DNA of 64,000 bases from Fictibacillus nanhaiensis (GCF_023715445.1 NZ_JAMBOD010000001.1:806001-870000); one strand, 5' to 3'. Shown: positions 26,972-38,040, numbered from the stretch's first letter. Notes: generated from the letters alone by a model not told the origin. A program made the numbers and translations.

Positions 26972-27493
26972 TTAGTTTTCTTTTAGAGTATCCTTCAGCA
27001 GATTTAACTGCTTATCATATGGATAATAAATGAGTATCGCAAAGAAACCGTTTAAGATGAGGGTAGGCAACAATCTTTTATAAAGAAACAGGTCGATCAT
27101 TTGATTGCTGATCCCGATCAGGCTGTTTAAACCGTAAACAAAAAACTCCAGGATAGACACGCCAACAATGGAAAGAAGCAATGTAACAATCAGATTTCCG
27201 AAAAGATATCTTGAGAATACCGAAGTAATATAAGCCGTTGCAGCCATTGAGAATAAATAAACTCCGATTATATCCGTATAGAGCAAATCAGTAAGAAGCC
27301 CAAACGCTAATCCATAGACAAGTCCATAAGTTGTATTTAGGTACATTGCAATAAATAGGATCATCACCATAGAAAAGCGAGGAATAAATTGCCATTCCAT
27401 ACTGTTTTCTTGAGGCAGTAAAGCTTGCATTAATGAACTTTCACTTATGAAAGCTAAATAGATAAGAAAAGGAAGAAGGATCTTTTTCATCAT
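26972..27493 (-). CDS. mreD: Rod shape protein MreD
   Basis: A 173-residue membrane protein with about five hydrophobic segments, matching MreD, a part of the elongasome that directs lateral wall growth. Family signs are the N-terminal LPFLIYLAFISESSLMQ and GLVYGLAFGLLTDLLY. It overlaps mreC by 4 bases (ATGA) and comes before minC. Confidence 0.93.
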   Translation of the reverse strand: MMKKILLPFLIYLAFISESSLMQALLPQENSMEWQFIPRFSMVMILFIAMYLNTTYGLVYGLAFGLLTDLLYTDIIGVYLFSMAATAYITSVFSRYLFGNLIVTLLLSIVGVSILEFFVYGLNSLIGISNQMIDLFLYKRLLPTLILNGFFAILIYYPYDKQLNLLKDTLKEN

Positions 27494-28362
27494 TCTTCCT
27501 CCTTTTCTTTTAAACTTTCATCTACTGCTGGCATCTCTCTTTCGAGCACCATCACATGATCCAAATCATACAGGTCAGCTGAAGGTTTTAAGTAAGCCGT
27601 TTGGGTTAAACCAACTTCATCTGGTTCGATATCAACCACTTCTCCAATAAGCAGGTTAGGAGGAAAGACATCACCGAGACCAGATGTAATGACCTTTTGG
27701 CCTTTCTTAATCTTTGCGTCTACTGGAATCTTTTTAAAAAGCAAAGCCTGTCGTTTAGGGTCGTATCCTTCTATCGTTCCAAAAATATTTCGTTCCCCTT
27801 GGACAATAGCAGAAAAACGGTTTGTCCGATCGTTGTCGCTAATGAGCTGAACCGTTGATTGAAACAAGGAAACGTTCGTCACCTTACCAATAAATCCCTG
27901 TGGAGATATAACTGCCATCTTTGGCTTGATCCCGTCTTTTTCCCCTTTATTGATATAAATGAATTGGTTCCATTGATCAGGCGAACGGCCAATAACAGTT
28001 GCTTCTCTCACCTTGAAATCAGTAAGATCTTCTTCTTTATCCAGCTGTGCTTTTAAAGTTTCATTTGTTTTCTTTACTTCCTCGTACTGTACATATAATT
28101 TTGCGTACTCATCTAACCTTGCTTTTAACATTTGATTCTCTTTGTAAAGCTGTTTCATTTCAGCTAAATTCTCAAAGAAACCCGCTATTGTATTAGCGGG
28201 TTTATAGAAAATCGTTTGTGTTAGTCCTGCAGAATCTTTTAAAAACTGTTCAGGTAAGGTTAGGCTTTCCCTTTTTTTCATCGAAAAACCAATCAAAGCT
28301 ACTAGAATAATAATACTTACTAGCAGAATGATAAGGCGTTTATTCGAAAAAAAATGTGGCAT
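27490..28362 (-). CDS. mreC: Rod shape protein MreC
   Basis: A 290-residue bitopic protein: membrane segment at residues 9-26, a coiled coil at about 60-105 (FFENLAEMKQLYKENQMLKA region) and two beta-barrel domains containing GxSPDQWNQFIYINKG and VISPQGFIGKV. MreC is the extracytoplasmic scaffold linking MreB and the wall synthases. It lies 14 bases after mreB and overlaps mreD. Confidence 0.95.
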   Translation of the reverse strand: MPHFFSNKRLIILLVSIIILVALIGFSMKKRESLTLPEQFLKDSAGLTQTIFYKPANTIAGFFENLAEMKQLYKENQMLKARLDEYAKLYVQYEEVKKTNETLKAQLDKEEDLTDFKVREATVIGRSPDQWNQFIYINKGEKDGIKPKMAVISPQGFIGKVTNVSLFQSTVQLISDNDRTNRFSAIVQGERNIFGTIEGYDPKRQALLFKKIPVDAKIKKGQKVITSGLGDVFPPNLLIGEVVDIEPDEVGLTQTAYLKPSADLYDLDHVMVLEREMPAVDESLKEKEEE

Positions 28363-28376
28363 GAAAATACACCTAC

Positions 28377-29414
28377 TTACTTGGATTTAGATCTAGAAGT
28401 TATACCAGCTTTGGATTTGAAAAGGTGCAGATTTTCAAGCGCACGGCCAGTTCCTACGGCTACACAATCCAATGCGTTTTCCGCCACGATAACAGGCATT
28501 TTTGTCTCTTCACTAATCACTTTATCCAAGTTTCTCAATAAAGCTCCTCCACCTGTTAGAACGATGCCGCGATCCATAATATCAGCAGCAAGCTCCGGCG
28601 GGGTTTTTTCAAGAGTTACCTTTACAGCATCCATAATACTGTTGACCGTATCACGCAACGCGCTGGAAACTTCTTCCGCCGTTATCGTAATCGTTTTTGG
28701 AAGACCTGTCAACAAATCACGCCCACGGATATCCATATCTTCAATGCCATCTGGCGTCCCAGCTGAACCTATATCAAGTTTAAGAGTTTCTGCTGTTCTC
28801 TCACCGATCATTAAGTTGTAAGTCTTCTTAATGTACGCGATAATTGCGTCATCCATTTCATCACCAGCAATACGAATAGACTGGCTGGTTACAATTCCTC
28901 CAAGAGAGATAATCGCAACTTCTGTTGTACCTCCGCCGATATCAACAACCATACTTCCAGTCGGCTCCCAAACAGGCAGATCCGCACCGATTGCTGCAGC
29001 AAACGGCTCTTCAATCGTATATGCTTCCCGTGCACCCGCTTGCTTTGTAGCATCTTCAACAGCACGTTTTTCAACTGCTGTAATTCCAGAAGGAACACAA
29101 ACCATTACATAAGGCTTACGAGCAAATACAGAACGGTTCTTTTGTGCCTGCTGAATAAAATACTTCATCATTGTTGCCGTTGTTTCAAAGTCGGCAATTA
29201 CCCCGTCCTTCATCGGTCTAACAGCAACGATATTCCCTGGGGTACGGCCAATCATATTTTTAGCAGCATTACCTACTGCTTCAATTGAACCTGTGTCAGT
29301 ACGCAAAGCAACAACGGAAGGTTCACGCACAACAACACCCTTGCCCTTCACGTAAACAAGTGTGTTTGCAGTTCCTAAATCAATTCCTAAATCTCTTGAA
29401 AATCCACCAAACAT
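28377..29414 (-). CDS. mreB: Actin-like cell shape protein MreB
   Basis: MreB forms membrane-associated filaments that guide wall synthesis. The 345-residue protein has the actin-fold ATP-binding motifs [14 protein letters not shown] (phosphate 1), [13 protein letters not shown] (phosphate 2) and [15 protein letters not shown] (adenosine). Length and ends match the main MreB and not Mbl. It heads mreB-mreC-mreD-minC-minD and follows radC after 72 bases. Confidence 0.97.
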   Translation of the reverse strand: MFGGFSRDLGIDLGTANTLVYVKGKGVVVREPSVVALRTDTGSIEAVGNAAKNMIGRTPGNIVAVRPMKDGVIADFETTATMMKYFIQQAQKNRSVFARKPYVMVCVPSGITAVEKRAVEDATKQAGAREAYTIEEPFAAAIGADLPVWEPTGSMVVDIGGGTTEVAIISLGGIVTSQSIRIAGDEMDDAIIAYIKKTYNLMIGERTAETLKLDIGSAGTPDGIEDMDIRGRDLLTGLPKTITITAEEVSSALRDTVNSIMDAVKVTLEKTPPELAADIMDRGIVLTGGGALLRNLDKVISEETKMPVIVAENALDCVAVGTGRALENLHLFKSKAGITSRSKSK

Positions 29415-29486
29415 TTATGTAAACTCCTTTCATCAAGCAAAACTCATACGTTTGATTATACGCTATAAAAGATTCAAAAGACAATG

Positions 29487-30176
29487 TTAAACATATCCTT
29501 TTTCTTTTAAACTTACGTATTTTTGATCACCAATAATAATGTGATCCAGCACTTCAATTCCAAGCATCTTTCCACACTCTACTAACCTTTTAGTAACTTC
29601 AATATCTTCCCTGCTGGGAGCCGGGTCCCCACTCGGATGATTGTGAAAGCATATGATAGAAGCACTTGATCGTTTCAAACCTTCTTTGAATACTTCCCTT
29701 GGATGAACGATTGATGTATTCAGACTTCCGATAAAAACTGTCTTTTTATGCAGCACTTGGTTTTTAGTGTTCAGATAGAGACAGACAAAATGTTCCTGAT
29801 GCAAAAAACGCAGTTCATCCATCAAATATCTTGCTCCATCCTCCGGAGACCGGATCGTATACCTTTCTTCAAATTGAAGACGGCTGATCCTTTTGCCAAT
29901 TTCGATTGCCGCAAGGAGTTCCACCGCTTTGGCAGGTCCGATACCATTAATTTCTTTCAATTCACCAATCGTTGCATCTTTTAAATGTCTTAAACCTTCA
30001 AAATGCTGAATGATATGGTGTGAAAGTTGTATAGCAGACATCTGCTTTGTCCCTGTACGCAAAAGTATAGCTAACAATTCATAGTTGGAGAGGGAATCAG
30101 GGCCATCTTGCAACAGCCTTTCCCTGGGTCTTTCCTGCAATGGAAAATCTTTAATCATAAGCGGTTTTATTGCCAC
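29487..30176 (-). CDS. radC: RadC (UPF0758) JAB-domain protein
   Basis: A 229-residue protein with an N-terminal helix-hairpin-helix (EINGIGPAKAVELLAA, about 65-85) and a C-terminal JAB/MPN metalloprotease-type domain with the motif FHNHPSGDPAPSREDI (about 173-190). The family was once linked to DNA repair, but its biochemical role is unclear. Position between maf and mreB is the same as in B. subtilis. Confidence 0.95.
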   Translation of the reverse strand: MAIKPLMIKDFPLQERPRERLLQDGPDSLSNYELLAILLRTGTKQMSAIQLSHHIIQHFEGLRHLKDATIGELKEINGIGPAKAVELLAAIEIGKRISRLQFEERYTIRSPEDGARYLMDELRFLHQEHFVCLYLNTKNQVLHKKTVFIGSLNTSIVHPREVFKEGLKRSSASIICFHNHPSGDPAPSREDIEVTKRLVECGKMLGIEVLDHIIIGDQKYVSLKEKGYV

Positions 30177-30202
30177 TTACGTTCCTCCCTCGATTTTTCA
30201 GT

Positions 30203-30784
30203 CTATCTGACTGACCCGGTGAAAGAAAATCCGAAATCCATGAGTGTTCTAGCTACTTTTGATACTGGTAAACCTACTACACTAAAGTAATCTCCATGAA
30301 TTTTTTCTACGAGTAAAGAACCTGAACCTTGAATACCATAACTTCCTGCTTTGTCAAAAGGCTCACCTGTGCTGATATACCAGGTAATCGTTTCCTCTTC
30401 AAGCGGATAAAAAGTCACGCTCGTTTTAACCGAGAATATACGTTTTTTTTCTTTATCCATAATACACACACCTGTGTATACATCATGAGTTTGACCGGAC
30501 AGCATCCTTAGCGTTTCAGCTGCTTCCTGTTCATTTTGAGGTTTCCCAAGACGCATATCTTTGAAAGCGACGATTGTATCTGCACCGAGAATAACGTCAT
30601 TTGGATTATATGTAAGAACGTCAGCAGCTTTTTGTTCAGCTAGTGACTCCACCAATTGACCAGGAGTAAGAGTGATATCCATTTTTTCTTCAATGGTACT
30701 TGGGTATGTTTCAAATGGAAGAAGCGTTAATGACAGAAGTTCATTTCTCCGAGGTGAAGAAGAGGCTAAAATGAGGCGTTTCAT
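30203..30784 (-). CDS. maf: Maf nucleotide pyrophosphatase
   Basis: Maf-type proteins hydrolyse non-canonical and some canonical nucleoside triphosphates and affect septum formation. The 193-residue protein has LILASSSPRRNELL at the start, VILGADTIV, LGKPQNEQEA and the SYGIQGSGSLLVEKIHGDY region. The ATG at 30784 with AAAGGTGA upstream replaces a longer frame. It lies 26 bases before radC. Confidence 0.95.
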   Translation of the reverse strand: MKRLILASSSPRRNELLSLTLLPFETYPSTIEEKMDITLTPGQLVESLAEQKAADVLTYNPNDVILGADTIVAFKDMRLGKPQNEQEAAETLRMLSGQTHDVYTGVCIMDKEKKRIFSVKTSVTFYPLEEETITWYISTGEPFDKAGSYGIQGSGSLLVEKIHGDYFSVVGLPVSKVARTLMDFGFSFTGSVR

Positions 30785-31006
30785 GTAATCACCTTTCATC
30801 TAGTTCGTTGATGTTAATTATGTACAGTTTTACAATAACAAACTTGTAAAAAATAGACAAACGATGTCAAAAACTCACTTCTATTAGTTTTTCGGCAAAT
30901 CCCTTATTTTTATGTGGGCAAATGCAAAGATTCATAGACGATTTTTGACAAATTTCCCGAAAGATTATTAAATCACTTATGTTTATGTTTTATTAAAATT
31001 ATAAAA

Positions 31007-31031
31007 GCAGAGAAAGGGGAGGTTTCTCTGC
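31007..31031 (-). terminator. Terminator after spoIIB
   Basis: GCAGAGAAA pairs with TTTCTCTGC around a 7-base loop, followed by TTTTATAATTTT on the minus strand. Confidence 0.88.
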
Positions 31032-31046
31032 CTGCTAAAGAATTTT

Positions 31047-32045
31047 CTATTTTAGTGTTTCTAGCAACTTGTTATATGATTGAAGACTGTCCATCGCTTT
31101 TTGTTGAAATGCCCAGTTCAGCTCACCTTTTTTTGTATCCTTTAATGCAAGAAAGGCACCTTCAAGCTGTTTTTCAAAATCAGATGCAGAATTAGCGGTT
31201 TTTTCTTTCCAATTTTCCTTTTGTTTCTTACCGTATTCCTTCCATTTATTGAAATCTGTTAATGTTTGATCAAGTCCAGAATCTTTGGTTCCTGGCATTT
31301 GGGAAAGAGTTAAGACATTCTGCAGTAGAATCTTGCCATTTGTAAAATAAGTTTCATCTAGATTGCTTGGAGTATTTAATCCTTCATATGAAAAGGAAAG
31401 TGTTTTCACAAGAGGTTTTTCCATTTCCTTTTGGTAGCTTTCAGCATAGCTGTTTAATTGATGTTTTTCATTTGCTATACCTACGATCACAGCAAATTTT
31501 TTATCATCTGCAGCTAATATTGCTGCTGAAAAACCTTTTTCTTCAATTGTTTTTACAGCATCTTTTGCTCTTTCTTCAGATGAAAAAACCCCAGCCTGCA
31601 GGGCTGAAAAATCCAGTTTAATTGGAGGTAATGCGGCAAGCTTGCCGGCTGACGGAGATTCTTCTTTTTGAACCGGCGCACTATCTGCTTGTTGGTTTCC
31701 GGCTTCTGTAACGTCAGTTGAAAAAACCATTAAAACAAGGAGACCTAAAACCGTTCCTGTGACTACAGCCGCCATAATCGCTGCCACGATTTGCTTTGGC
31801 AGCGCCCTACTTTTTTTAGGTAGATAAAAGCTTGTCCTTTTTTTAGAAAACAAACTTATTTTCTTTCTTTTAAAAGCAAGCTCATTCTTCTTTAATGGTT
31901 CCGCCAACAAAATAAAATTCTGCTCATTTCCCGCTTCCATTGACGCTGCTACTTCTTTATTAGCATGGCCAGGTTCAACTTTTTGTTTACCTTCTCTATA
32001 TTTAGGTTCTTTGCCATTTATTAAAATTGAAATATCCTGTTTCAT
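31047..32045 (-). CDS. spoIIB: SpoIIB-like SPOR-domain protein
   Basis: A 332-residue bitopic protein with a basic cytoplasmic part (about 1-85), one membrane segment (about 88-110) and an external region with a SPOR-like domain (about 150-225, DFSALQAGVFSSEERAKDAV). This matches SpoIIB, which helps septal wall dissolution and engulfment by binding denuded glycan. Its place downstream of folC and upstream of maf is that of B. subtilis spoIIB. Sequence outside the SPOR part is poorly conserved in the family, so the call leans on context. Confidence 0.8.
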   Translation of the reverse strand: MKQDISILINGKEPKYREGKQKVEPGHANKEVAASMEAGNEQNFILLAEPLKKNELAFKRKKISLFSKKRTSFYLPKKSRALPKQIVAAIMAAVVTGTVLGLLVLMVFSTDVTEAGNQQADSAPVQKEESPSAGKLAALPPIKLDFSALQAGVFSSEERAKDAVKTIEEKGFSAAILAADDKKFAVIVGIANEKHQLNSYAESYQKEMEKPLVKTLSFSYEGLNTPSNLDETYFTNGKILLQNVLTLSQMPGTKDSGLDQTLTDFNKWKEYGKKQKENWKEKTANSASDFEKQLEGAFLALKDTKKGELNWAFQQKAMDSLQSYNKLLETLK

Positions 32046-32120
32046 ATCATCCGCTCCTCTCTAGCATCTACTAAATCATATGCAGATTCTCATTTAATAG
32101 AACTGGAATTGAGGGCTAAA

Positions 32121-32154
32121 AAAGACCTCGGATATCTCATCCAAAGTCTTTTTA
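32121..32154 (-). terminator. Terminator after the GGDEF gene
   Basis: AAAGAC/GTCTTT and GGAT/ATCC stems with a 3x3 internal loop are followed by TTTTTTA on the minus strand, ending near the stop codon. Confidence 0.7.
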
Positions 32155-32155
32155 T

Positions 32156-33877
32156 TCATCCAATATATGCTGCCACTTTATTACGGCCTTTCTGTTTCGC
32201 ACCCGTATACATTGCTCTATCTGCGTTTCTTACAAGTGTTAAAGGATCTTCCCCTTGAAGAGGAGCCGTTGCAACCCCTATACTCGCGGTTATGAATATT
32301 TTATGTTTACACTGATCGGTTAGATCGTTATGTATTTCAAAACCATTATCAGAAATGACAGATCGGAGCTGTTCAGCAATATCCAAACATTTCTTTTGAC
32401 CAGCTTCCGGAAGAAGAATAATAAATTCTTCACCGCCATACCGCGCAACAGTTCCGCGGCCTCCAATAAATGACTCAAGTCTTCTGGCAAGAAGTATAAG
32501 TACATCATTGCCGCTTTGATGACCATAAGAATCATTTACAGCTTTAAAATGATCAATATCCAGCAAAATGACGGAGAATTGCTTCCGGAAGTATTCGTAA
32601 TTATTGTACATACTAGTCAAAAGATCTTCAAAGTAACGGTAGTTATACAACCCTGTCAGCGGACACTGCTCACTTTTAAGCTTTGTGGATTCATAGTTTC
32701 TGGCATTATCGATGGCTACCGCTAAATAGTTGGCTAAGATCTCTAATATAATGAGATGATGCTTTTGATATGCGTGCTTTTCTTTTGAAGCAAATGTGAT
32801 GATCCCGACAATTTTCTGATTACGAATCATAGGAACGGCTACAACGGACTCAGCTTTACTTTGAAAAAAGGTCTCTGATATGTCCCGCCACGCTTTTAAT
32901 TTGCTGAATCTAATACTCTTTCCAGTAGACCATACTCTGCCACTGATCGCTTCATGCTTTTTAATAGGAACAGAAGTCAGTATACCTTCTTCACTTTCAT
33001 ATTTCCTAATAATTTTCAAATGTTCACCTGCATCAGCGTCATATATAAAGGCAAAGTCAACCGGCATAAAAGCAACAAGTTTTTCTATAAAGACATCTAA
33101 GATATGATGAACTTTTAAATGCTCTGAAAGCTGCTGACCAATTTCACTTGCTTTTTGTAAAGAATCGTTAATATGTTCACTAGAATGATAGAGGTTAATA
33201 ATAATGGACAGTGATAAAAATGGAAGCCCTACATAAAAGATAGCAGGCTGTCCCAATTGTGAATATAAAACATAAAGCATTAGTCCAACAGGGATTGCCA
33301 GTACTTCTGACACTAAATCCCATAATGCATCCCGCTCGATAAAAGGAATGTCTTCTTCGTATAGGACAGTAATTATAAAATACAGACCTACATGATTCAA
33401 TATTAATCCTGTAAACACATACCCCAGTATAGGGATTAGATTGACGGATTCATTTATATCAAAAGCTCCTGTTTCTCCTCCGAGAAAATAAAAAATAGCG
33501 GCTTCAAAGATAATGATCCAGGAGAACATGAGGGTGTTGGCCATGTATCTGTAATATTCTTTAAATACGTTTGCTTTAATAGAGATAAACATAGTTATCA
33601 AAGATAATAGAGTCATATATAAAGCAACTGTAAGCCCGTAGTATAGAAAGACAGCTAAATTAATACCAGACATAAAAGATATATTCCGGTCCAGAACTCT
33701 AATAGGAAATAAAGAGACGATAATAGCCAAGAGTGAAATGATTCCCAGATCGATAAAATTGAGATCGGGCTGATTTTTTGTCATTTGAACGGCAGTCCAA
33801 ATAGCAAGGGGAAATAATATCACCCATGCCGCCACGAGAGAAACACGCTTTTTCTTACTATTCATCCGTGTATCCAT
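32156..33877 (-). CDS. Membrane GAF-GGDEF diguanylate cyclase
   Basis: A 573-residue protein with about eight membrane segments in the first 240 residues, a GAF domain (about 265-400) and a C-terminal GGDEF domain (about 415-573) with the active-site motif ARYGGEEF and FSVILLDIDHFKAVND. It should make cyclic di-GMP. The inhibitory RxxD site usually found before GGEEF is not seen (the bases give GGRG instead). The ATG at 33877 has AAAGGAG 9 bases upstream. It sits between folC and spoIIB, where B. subtilis has the prepilin peptidase gene comC. Confidence 0.88.
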   Translation of the reverse strand: MDTRMNSKKKRVSLVAAWVILFPLAIWTAVQMTKNQPDLNFIDLGIISLLAIIVSLFPIRVLDRNISFMSGINLAVFLYYGLTVALYMTLLSLITMFISIKANVFKEYYRYMANTLMFSWIIIFEAAIFYFLGGETGAFDINESVNLIPILGYVFTGLILNHVGLYFIITVLYEEDIPFIERDALWDLVSEVLAIPVGLMLYVLYSQLGQPAIFYVGLPFLSLSIIINLYHSSEHINDSLQKASEIGQQLSEHLKVHHILDVFIEKLVAFMPVDFAFIYDADAGEHLKIIRKYESEEGILTSVPIKKHEAISGRVWSTGKSIRFSKLKAWRDISETFFQSKAESVVAVPMIRNQKIVGIITFASKEKHAYQKHHLIILEILANYLAVAIDNARNYESTKLKSEQCPLTGLYNYRYFEDLLTSMYNNYEYFRKQFSVILLDIDHFKAVNDSYGHQSGNDVLILLARRLESFIGGRGTVARYGGEEFIILLPEAGQKKCLDIAEQLRSVISDNGFEIHNDLTDQCKHKIFITASIGVATAPLQGEDPLTLVRNADRAMYTGAKQKGRNKVAAYIG

Positions 33878-33985
33878 CAGCTCGTCTCCTTTCCACCTGT
33901 AATATTTCTTATACACATCTTTTTTACTAGTACAATTCTATTATCTTTCTTATTTTATCAAAAGTTCTAAAAATTACAATAAATG

Positions 33986-35281
33986 TTATTCTGATTTTTG
34001 AAATGTTTTTCTGACTTCTGAAATAAAGTAAAGTGAGCCTGTAATAACAAGTACATCATCTGATTTCAATCTGTTTTTTATTTCATTTAGCGCTTTGTCC
34101 CAAGGAGAAATTGAAAAGGATTTTTCAAATGGACTTTCATCCAGCAGCTGTTCTGCTGAAGCCGCTCGCGGAAAATCAAAGCTAGTGAAATATGCCTCAT
34201 CGACTGTCGGCTCTAGTTCTTTCATCATATTTCCGTATGCTTTATCATGCAGCGCTGCGAATAATAAATATATTCTTCTGCCCCTATAATGCTGTTCGAT
34301 CGTTTGTTTAAGAGCTTGAACACCTTGAAGGTTATGTGCACCGTCTAGGATTATATCGGGTAAAGAAGAAACTTTTTCAAATCTTCCGGCCCAATGTGCA
34401 CGAAATAATCCTGACCTTACTTTTTCAGGTTCGATTATGTATAAACCCCTTTCTCTTATATAATCGACAGCAGCTAAAGCGAGTGCTGCATTCTTTATTT
34501 GATGCTGGCCTTTCATAGATATTTGAGCTCTGACAGTAATGCTGTTAAATCCTTTAAAATAAAATGATTCTCCAGAATATGTACTCTCTTTATGCTGGAC
34601 AGAAAAGTTTCTTCCAAGAAGATAAGTTTTGGAGTTCATCGCTTTAGCTCTTTCCTCTATTACCCTTATCGCTTCTTGTTGTTCCACTGTTGAAATAAGT
34701 GGAATCCCCTTTTTTATGATTCCTGCTTTTTGGAAGGCAATTTCTTCGAGTGTATCTCCTAAGATCCCCATATGATCATAGCCAATATTAGTAATAAGAC
34801 TTAAAAAGGGTGTGATCACATTCGTTGAATCAAATAGCCCGCCTAATCCAGTTTCATAAATAACAAGGTCTGGCTTCTTGTCTGCAAAATACAGCAGAGA
34901 TATAACAGTGATCACCTCAAACTCTGTCGGACTTCCTAATTCTGATTGAGAAAGATCATCTACTAATGGCTTAAGCATTTTAGCATAATAGAGAAGCTCA
35001 TCATTTTTAATAGGTTTTCCGTTAATCGAAACTCTCTCATTAAAAGTAATAAGGTAAGGGGAAGTAAAAGTACCTACACTATATCCCCCTTCGTTAAAAA
35101 TACTCCGGAGATATTCAACGGTAGAGCCTTTTCCATTCGTTCCAGCAATGTGTATGCATTTAATCTTTTCTTCGGGATTGCCATTTCTTTTTAAAAGCCA
35201 TTCCACCCTTTTTAACCCTGGTTTTATACCAAACTTTAATAAACTATGGATCCATGCTAATGCTTCTTCATAAGAATTCAA
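33986..35281 (-). CDS. folC: Folylpolyglutamate/dihydrofolate synthase
   Basis: FolC adds glutamate to folates, keeping them in the cell. The 431-residue protein has the ATP-binding HIAGTNGKGSTVEY (about 43-56), TSPYLITFNERV, the MurT-like ETGLGGLFDSTNVI and DGAHNLQG motifs. The gene follows valS after 80 bases that contain a terminator, so it may have partly separate expression. Confidence 0.95.
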   Translation of the reverse strand: MNSYEEALAWIHSLLKFGIKPGLKRVEWLLKRNGNPEEKIKCIHIAGTNGKGSTVEYLRSIFNEGGYSVGTFTSPYLITFNERVSINGKPIKNDELLYYAKMLKPLVDDLSQSELGSPTEFEVITVISLLYFADKKPDLVIYETGLGGLFDSTNVITPFLSLITNIGYDHMGILGDTLEEIAFQKAGIIKKGIPLISTVEQQEAIRVIEERAKAMNSKTYLLGRNFSVQHKESTYSGESFYFKGFNSITVRAQISMKGQHQIKNAALALAAVDYIRERGLYIIEPEKVRSGLFRAHWAGRFEKVSSLPDIILDGAHNLQGVQALKQTIEQHYRGRRIYLLFAALHDKAYGNMMKELEPTVDEAYFTSFDFPRAASAEQLLDESPFEKSFSISPWDKALNEIKNRLKSDDVLVITGSLYFISEVRKTFQKSE

Positions 35282-35313
35282 ATTAAAGCCCGCCTTTCAT
35301 AACGTAAAAAGAA

Positions 35314-35341
35314 GGCGAATCCTGCATAAAAAGGATCCGCC
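35314..35341 (-). terminator. Terminator after valS
   Basis: GGCGGATCC pairs with GGATTCGCC (one G-U pair) around a 10-base loop and is followed by TTCTTTTTAC on the minus strand. Confidence 0.82.
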
Positions 35342-35361
35342 TCGTAATCGTAATACTGCTG

Positions 35362-38010
35362 TTAGCTTTGAAGCTCTTTAATACGTGCCTGAACGTTATC
35401 ATACTTTTCTTGATAATCACTTTCTTTTGCACGTTCTTCAGCAATAACCTTCTCAGGTGCTTTTTTCATGAAACCTTCATTGCTTAATTTTTTCTGTACA
35501 CGCTCAACTTCTTTAGCGTATTTTTCTGCTTCTTTTTCAAGACGCTTAATCTCTTCATCAATATTCAGCAATCCTTCAAGAGGGAGATACATTTCAAGTC
35601 CTGTTAAAACCGTGCTCATGCTTTTTTCTGGTGCAGAAATCTCATCAGAAATCACAAGCTCACTTGGGTTGCAGAAACGGACTAAATAATGACGGTTATT
35701 ATCTAAAGCTGAAAGAATTTCTTTGTTTTTCGGTTTAATCTGCAGTTCGATCGGCTTACTAGGAGCTACATTCATTTCTGAGCGGATGTTACGAACAGAT
35801 CGGATTACTTCGGTAACAAGTGCGAATTCTTTTGCTGCCTCAGGGAAATGAAGATCTTCCTGCTTTACAGGCCAAGATGAAACTGTGATGGACTCACCTT
35901 CATGCGGAAGGTGCTGCCAGATTTCTTCTGTAATAAACGGCATAAACGGATGCAGCAATCGCAATGTTTGATCCAGAACATAAGCTAATACAGAACGAGT
36001 TGTTTTCTTTGCTTCTTCATCTTCACCGTATAAAGGAAGCTTCGCCATCTCAATATACCAGTCACAAAGATCGTCCCAGATAAAGTTGTACAGAAGACGG
36101 CCTACTTCTCCAAACTCATAAGCATCGATTAGTCTTGTGATATCTTCAGCAGTTTCGTTTAAACGTGTTAAAATCCATTGGTCTGCAAGTGATTTTTTGC
36201 CTGTCAGGTCAATCTCATCATATTTCATGCCATCCATGTTCATTAAAGCAAATCGGGATGCATTCCAGATCTTATTGGCAAAGTTCCAAGTAGATTCAAC
36301 TTTTTCCCAGTAGAAACGCAAGTCGTTACCTGGAGAACTTCCGGTTGTTAAAAAGAATCTTAGTGCGTCTGCACCATATTTTTCAATAACATCCATCGGA
36401 TCTACACCATTTCCGAGAGACTTACTCATCTTACGCCCTTCAGAATCACGAACAAGTCCATGGATCAAAACATCATTAAACGGCTTTTGATCTGTGAATT
36501 CCAATGATTGAAAAATCATTCTTGAAACCCAGAATGAAATAATATCATATCCCGTTACAAGCACATTTCCAGGGAAGTAGCGTTTTAAATCAGCTGATTC
36601 TTCATCCGGCCAGCCCATTGTAGAAAACGGCCAAAGAGCTGAAGAGAACCACGTATCAAGAACATCTGTATCCTGCTCCCAATTTTCAGGGTCTTTAGGT
36701 TCTGATTTCCCAACATAGATTTCACCTGTTTCCTTATGGAACCACGCAGGAATCCGGTGTCCCCACCAAAGCTGACGTGAAATACACCAGTCGCGGATAT
36801 TCTCTATCCAGCGCATATAAGTGTTTTCAAAACGATCAGGTACAAAGTTAACTTTATTATCACTGTGTTGAAGCTTGATTGCTTCTTCAGCAAGTGGCTT
36901 CATTTTTACGAACCATTGTGTGGATAAGTATGGCTCAACTACTGCCCCGCTTCTTTCAGAATGACCTACAGCATGCATGTGCTCTTCAATTTTAAAGAGA
37001 ACGCCTTGTTCCTCAAGATCTTTTACGATTTGTTTTCGGCATTCAAAACGATCCATACCTTGGTACTTTCCGGCATTATCGTTCATCTTGCCGCCTTCAT
37101 CCATTACAAGGATACGTTCAAGGTTATGTCTGTTTCCGATTTCAAAGTCATTCGGATCATGAGCAGGTGTGATTTTTACTGCACCTGAACCAAATTCCAT
37201 ATCTACATAATCATCGCCTACGATTTCAATCTCACGCCCAACAATCGGCAGTATTGCTTTTTTGCCGATAAGATGCTTATAACGCTCATCTTTCGGATGG
37301 ACCGCAATTGCTGTATCCCCGAGCATTGTTTCTGGACGGGTTGTCGCTACTTCAATATGCCCGGAGCCATCAGCAAGCGGATATTTCATATGATAGAACG
37401 CGCCTTGAACATCTTGGTGGATAACTTCTATATCAGAGAGGGCTGTCTTTGTCTGTGGATCCCAGTTGATAATATATTCACCGCGATAGATCAGTCCTTT
37501 TTCATAAAGCGTTACAAAAACTTCTTTGACCGCATCTGAAAGACCTTCATCTAATGTAAAACGTTCACGGGAATAGTCTAATCCGAGGCCAAGTTTAGCC
37601 CATTGCTGACGAATAAATTCAGCATATTCCTCTTTCCATTCCCATGATTTTTCTAAAAACTTTTCACGCCCCAGATCATATCGGGAAATCCCCTCTTCCT
37701 TAAGCTTTCCTTCAACCTTTGCCTGAGTAGCAATACCAGCATGGTCCATTCCAGGAAGCCATAAAACATCATAGCCCTGCATACGTTTTGTCCGAGTGAG
37801 GATATCCTGCAGAGCTGTATCCCAAGCATGGCCTAAATGCAGTTTACCTGTTACATTTGGAGGCGGTATTACAATTGTGTATGGCTCCTTCTCTTTATCA
37901 CCTTTTGCTTCAAAGAATTTGCCTTTAAGCCAGAAGTCATAACGGTTCTCTTCTGTAGCCTTAGGATCATATTTAGTCGGCATCGTCAGTTCTTTCTGTT
38001 CGTTTGTCAT
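35362..38010 (-). CDS. valS: Valyl-tRNA synthetase
   Basis: An 882-residue class I synthetase that charges tRNA-Val. Seen are the HIGH motif [14 protein letters not shown] (about 45-58), the editing domain, the WWGHRIPAW zinc-free core region, the KMSKS motif [11 protein letters not shown] (about 525) and a C-terminal tRNA-binding coiled coil with [16 protein letters not shown]. The ATG at 38010 has AAAGGAGGAG 6 bases upstream, so the ten extra upstream codons are dropped. It is controlled by the T-box leader directly before it. Confidence 0.97.
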   Translation of the reverse strand: MTNEQKELTMPTKYDPKATEENRYDFWLKGKFFEAKGDKEKEPYTIVIPPPNVTGKLHLGHAWDTALQDILTRTKRMQGYDVLWLPGMDHAGIATQAKVEGKLKEEGISRYDLGREKFLEKSWEWKEEYAEFIRQQWAKLGLGLDYSRERFTLDEGLSDAVKEVFVTLYEKGLIYRGEYIINWDPQTKTALSDIEVIHQDVQGAFYHMKYPLADGSGHIEVATTRPETMLGDTAIAVHPKDERYKHLIGKKAILPIVGREIEIVGDDYVDMEFGSGAVKITPAHDPNDFEIGNRHNLERILVMDEGGKMNDNAGKYQGMDRFECRKQIVKDLEEQGVLFKIEEHMHAVGHSERSGAVVEPYLSTQWFVKMKPLAEEAIKLQHSDNKVNFVPDRFENTYMRWIENIRDWCISRQLWWGHRIPAWFHKETGEIYVGKSEPKDPENWEQDTDVLDTWFSSALWPFSTMGWPDEESADLKRYFPGNVLVTGYDIISFWVSRMIFQSLEFTDQKPFNDVLIHGLVRDSEGRKMSKSLGNGVDPMDVIEKYGADALRFFLTTGSSPGNDLRFYWEKVESTWNFANKIWNASRFALMNMDGMKYDEIDLTGKKSLADQWILTRLNETAEDITRLIDAYEFGEVGRLLYNFIWDDLCDWYIEMAKLPLYGEDEEAKKTTRSVLAYVLDQTLRLLHPFMPFITEEIWQHLPHEGESITVSSWPVKQEDLHFPEAAKEFALVTEVIRSVRNIRSEMNVAPSKPIELQIKPKNKEILSALDNNRHYLVRFCNPSELVISDEISAPEKSMSTVLTGLEMYLPLEGLLNIDEEIKRLEKEAEKYAKEVERVQKKLSNEGFMKKAPEKVIAEERAKESDYQEKYDNVQARIKELQS

Positions 38011-38040
38011 CAAGTCTCCTCCTTTATTTCTTAAAAACAA

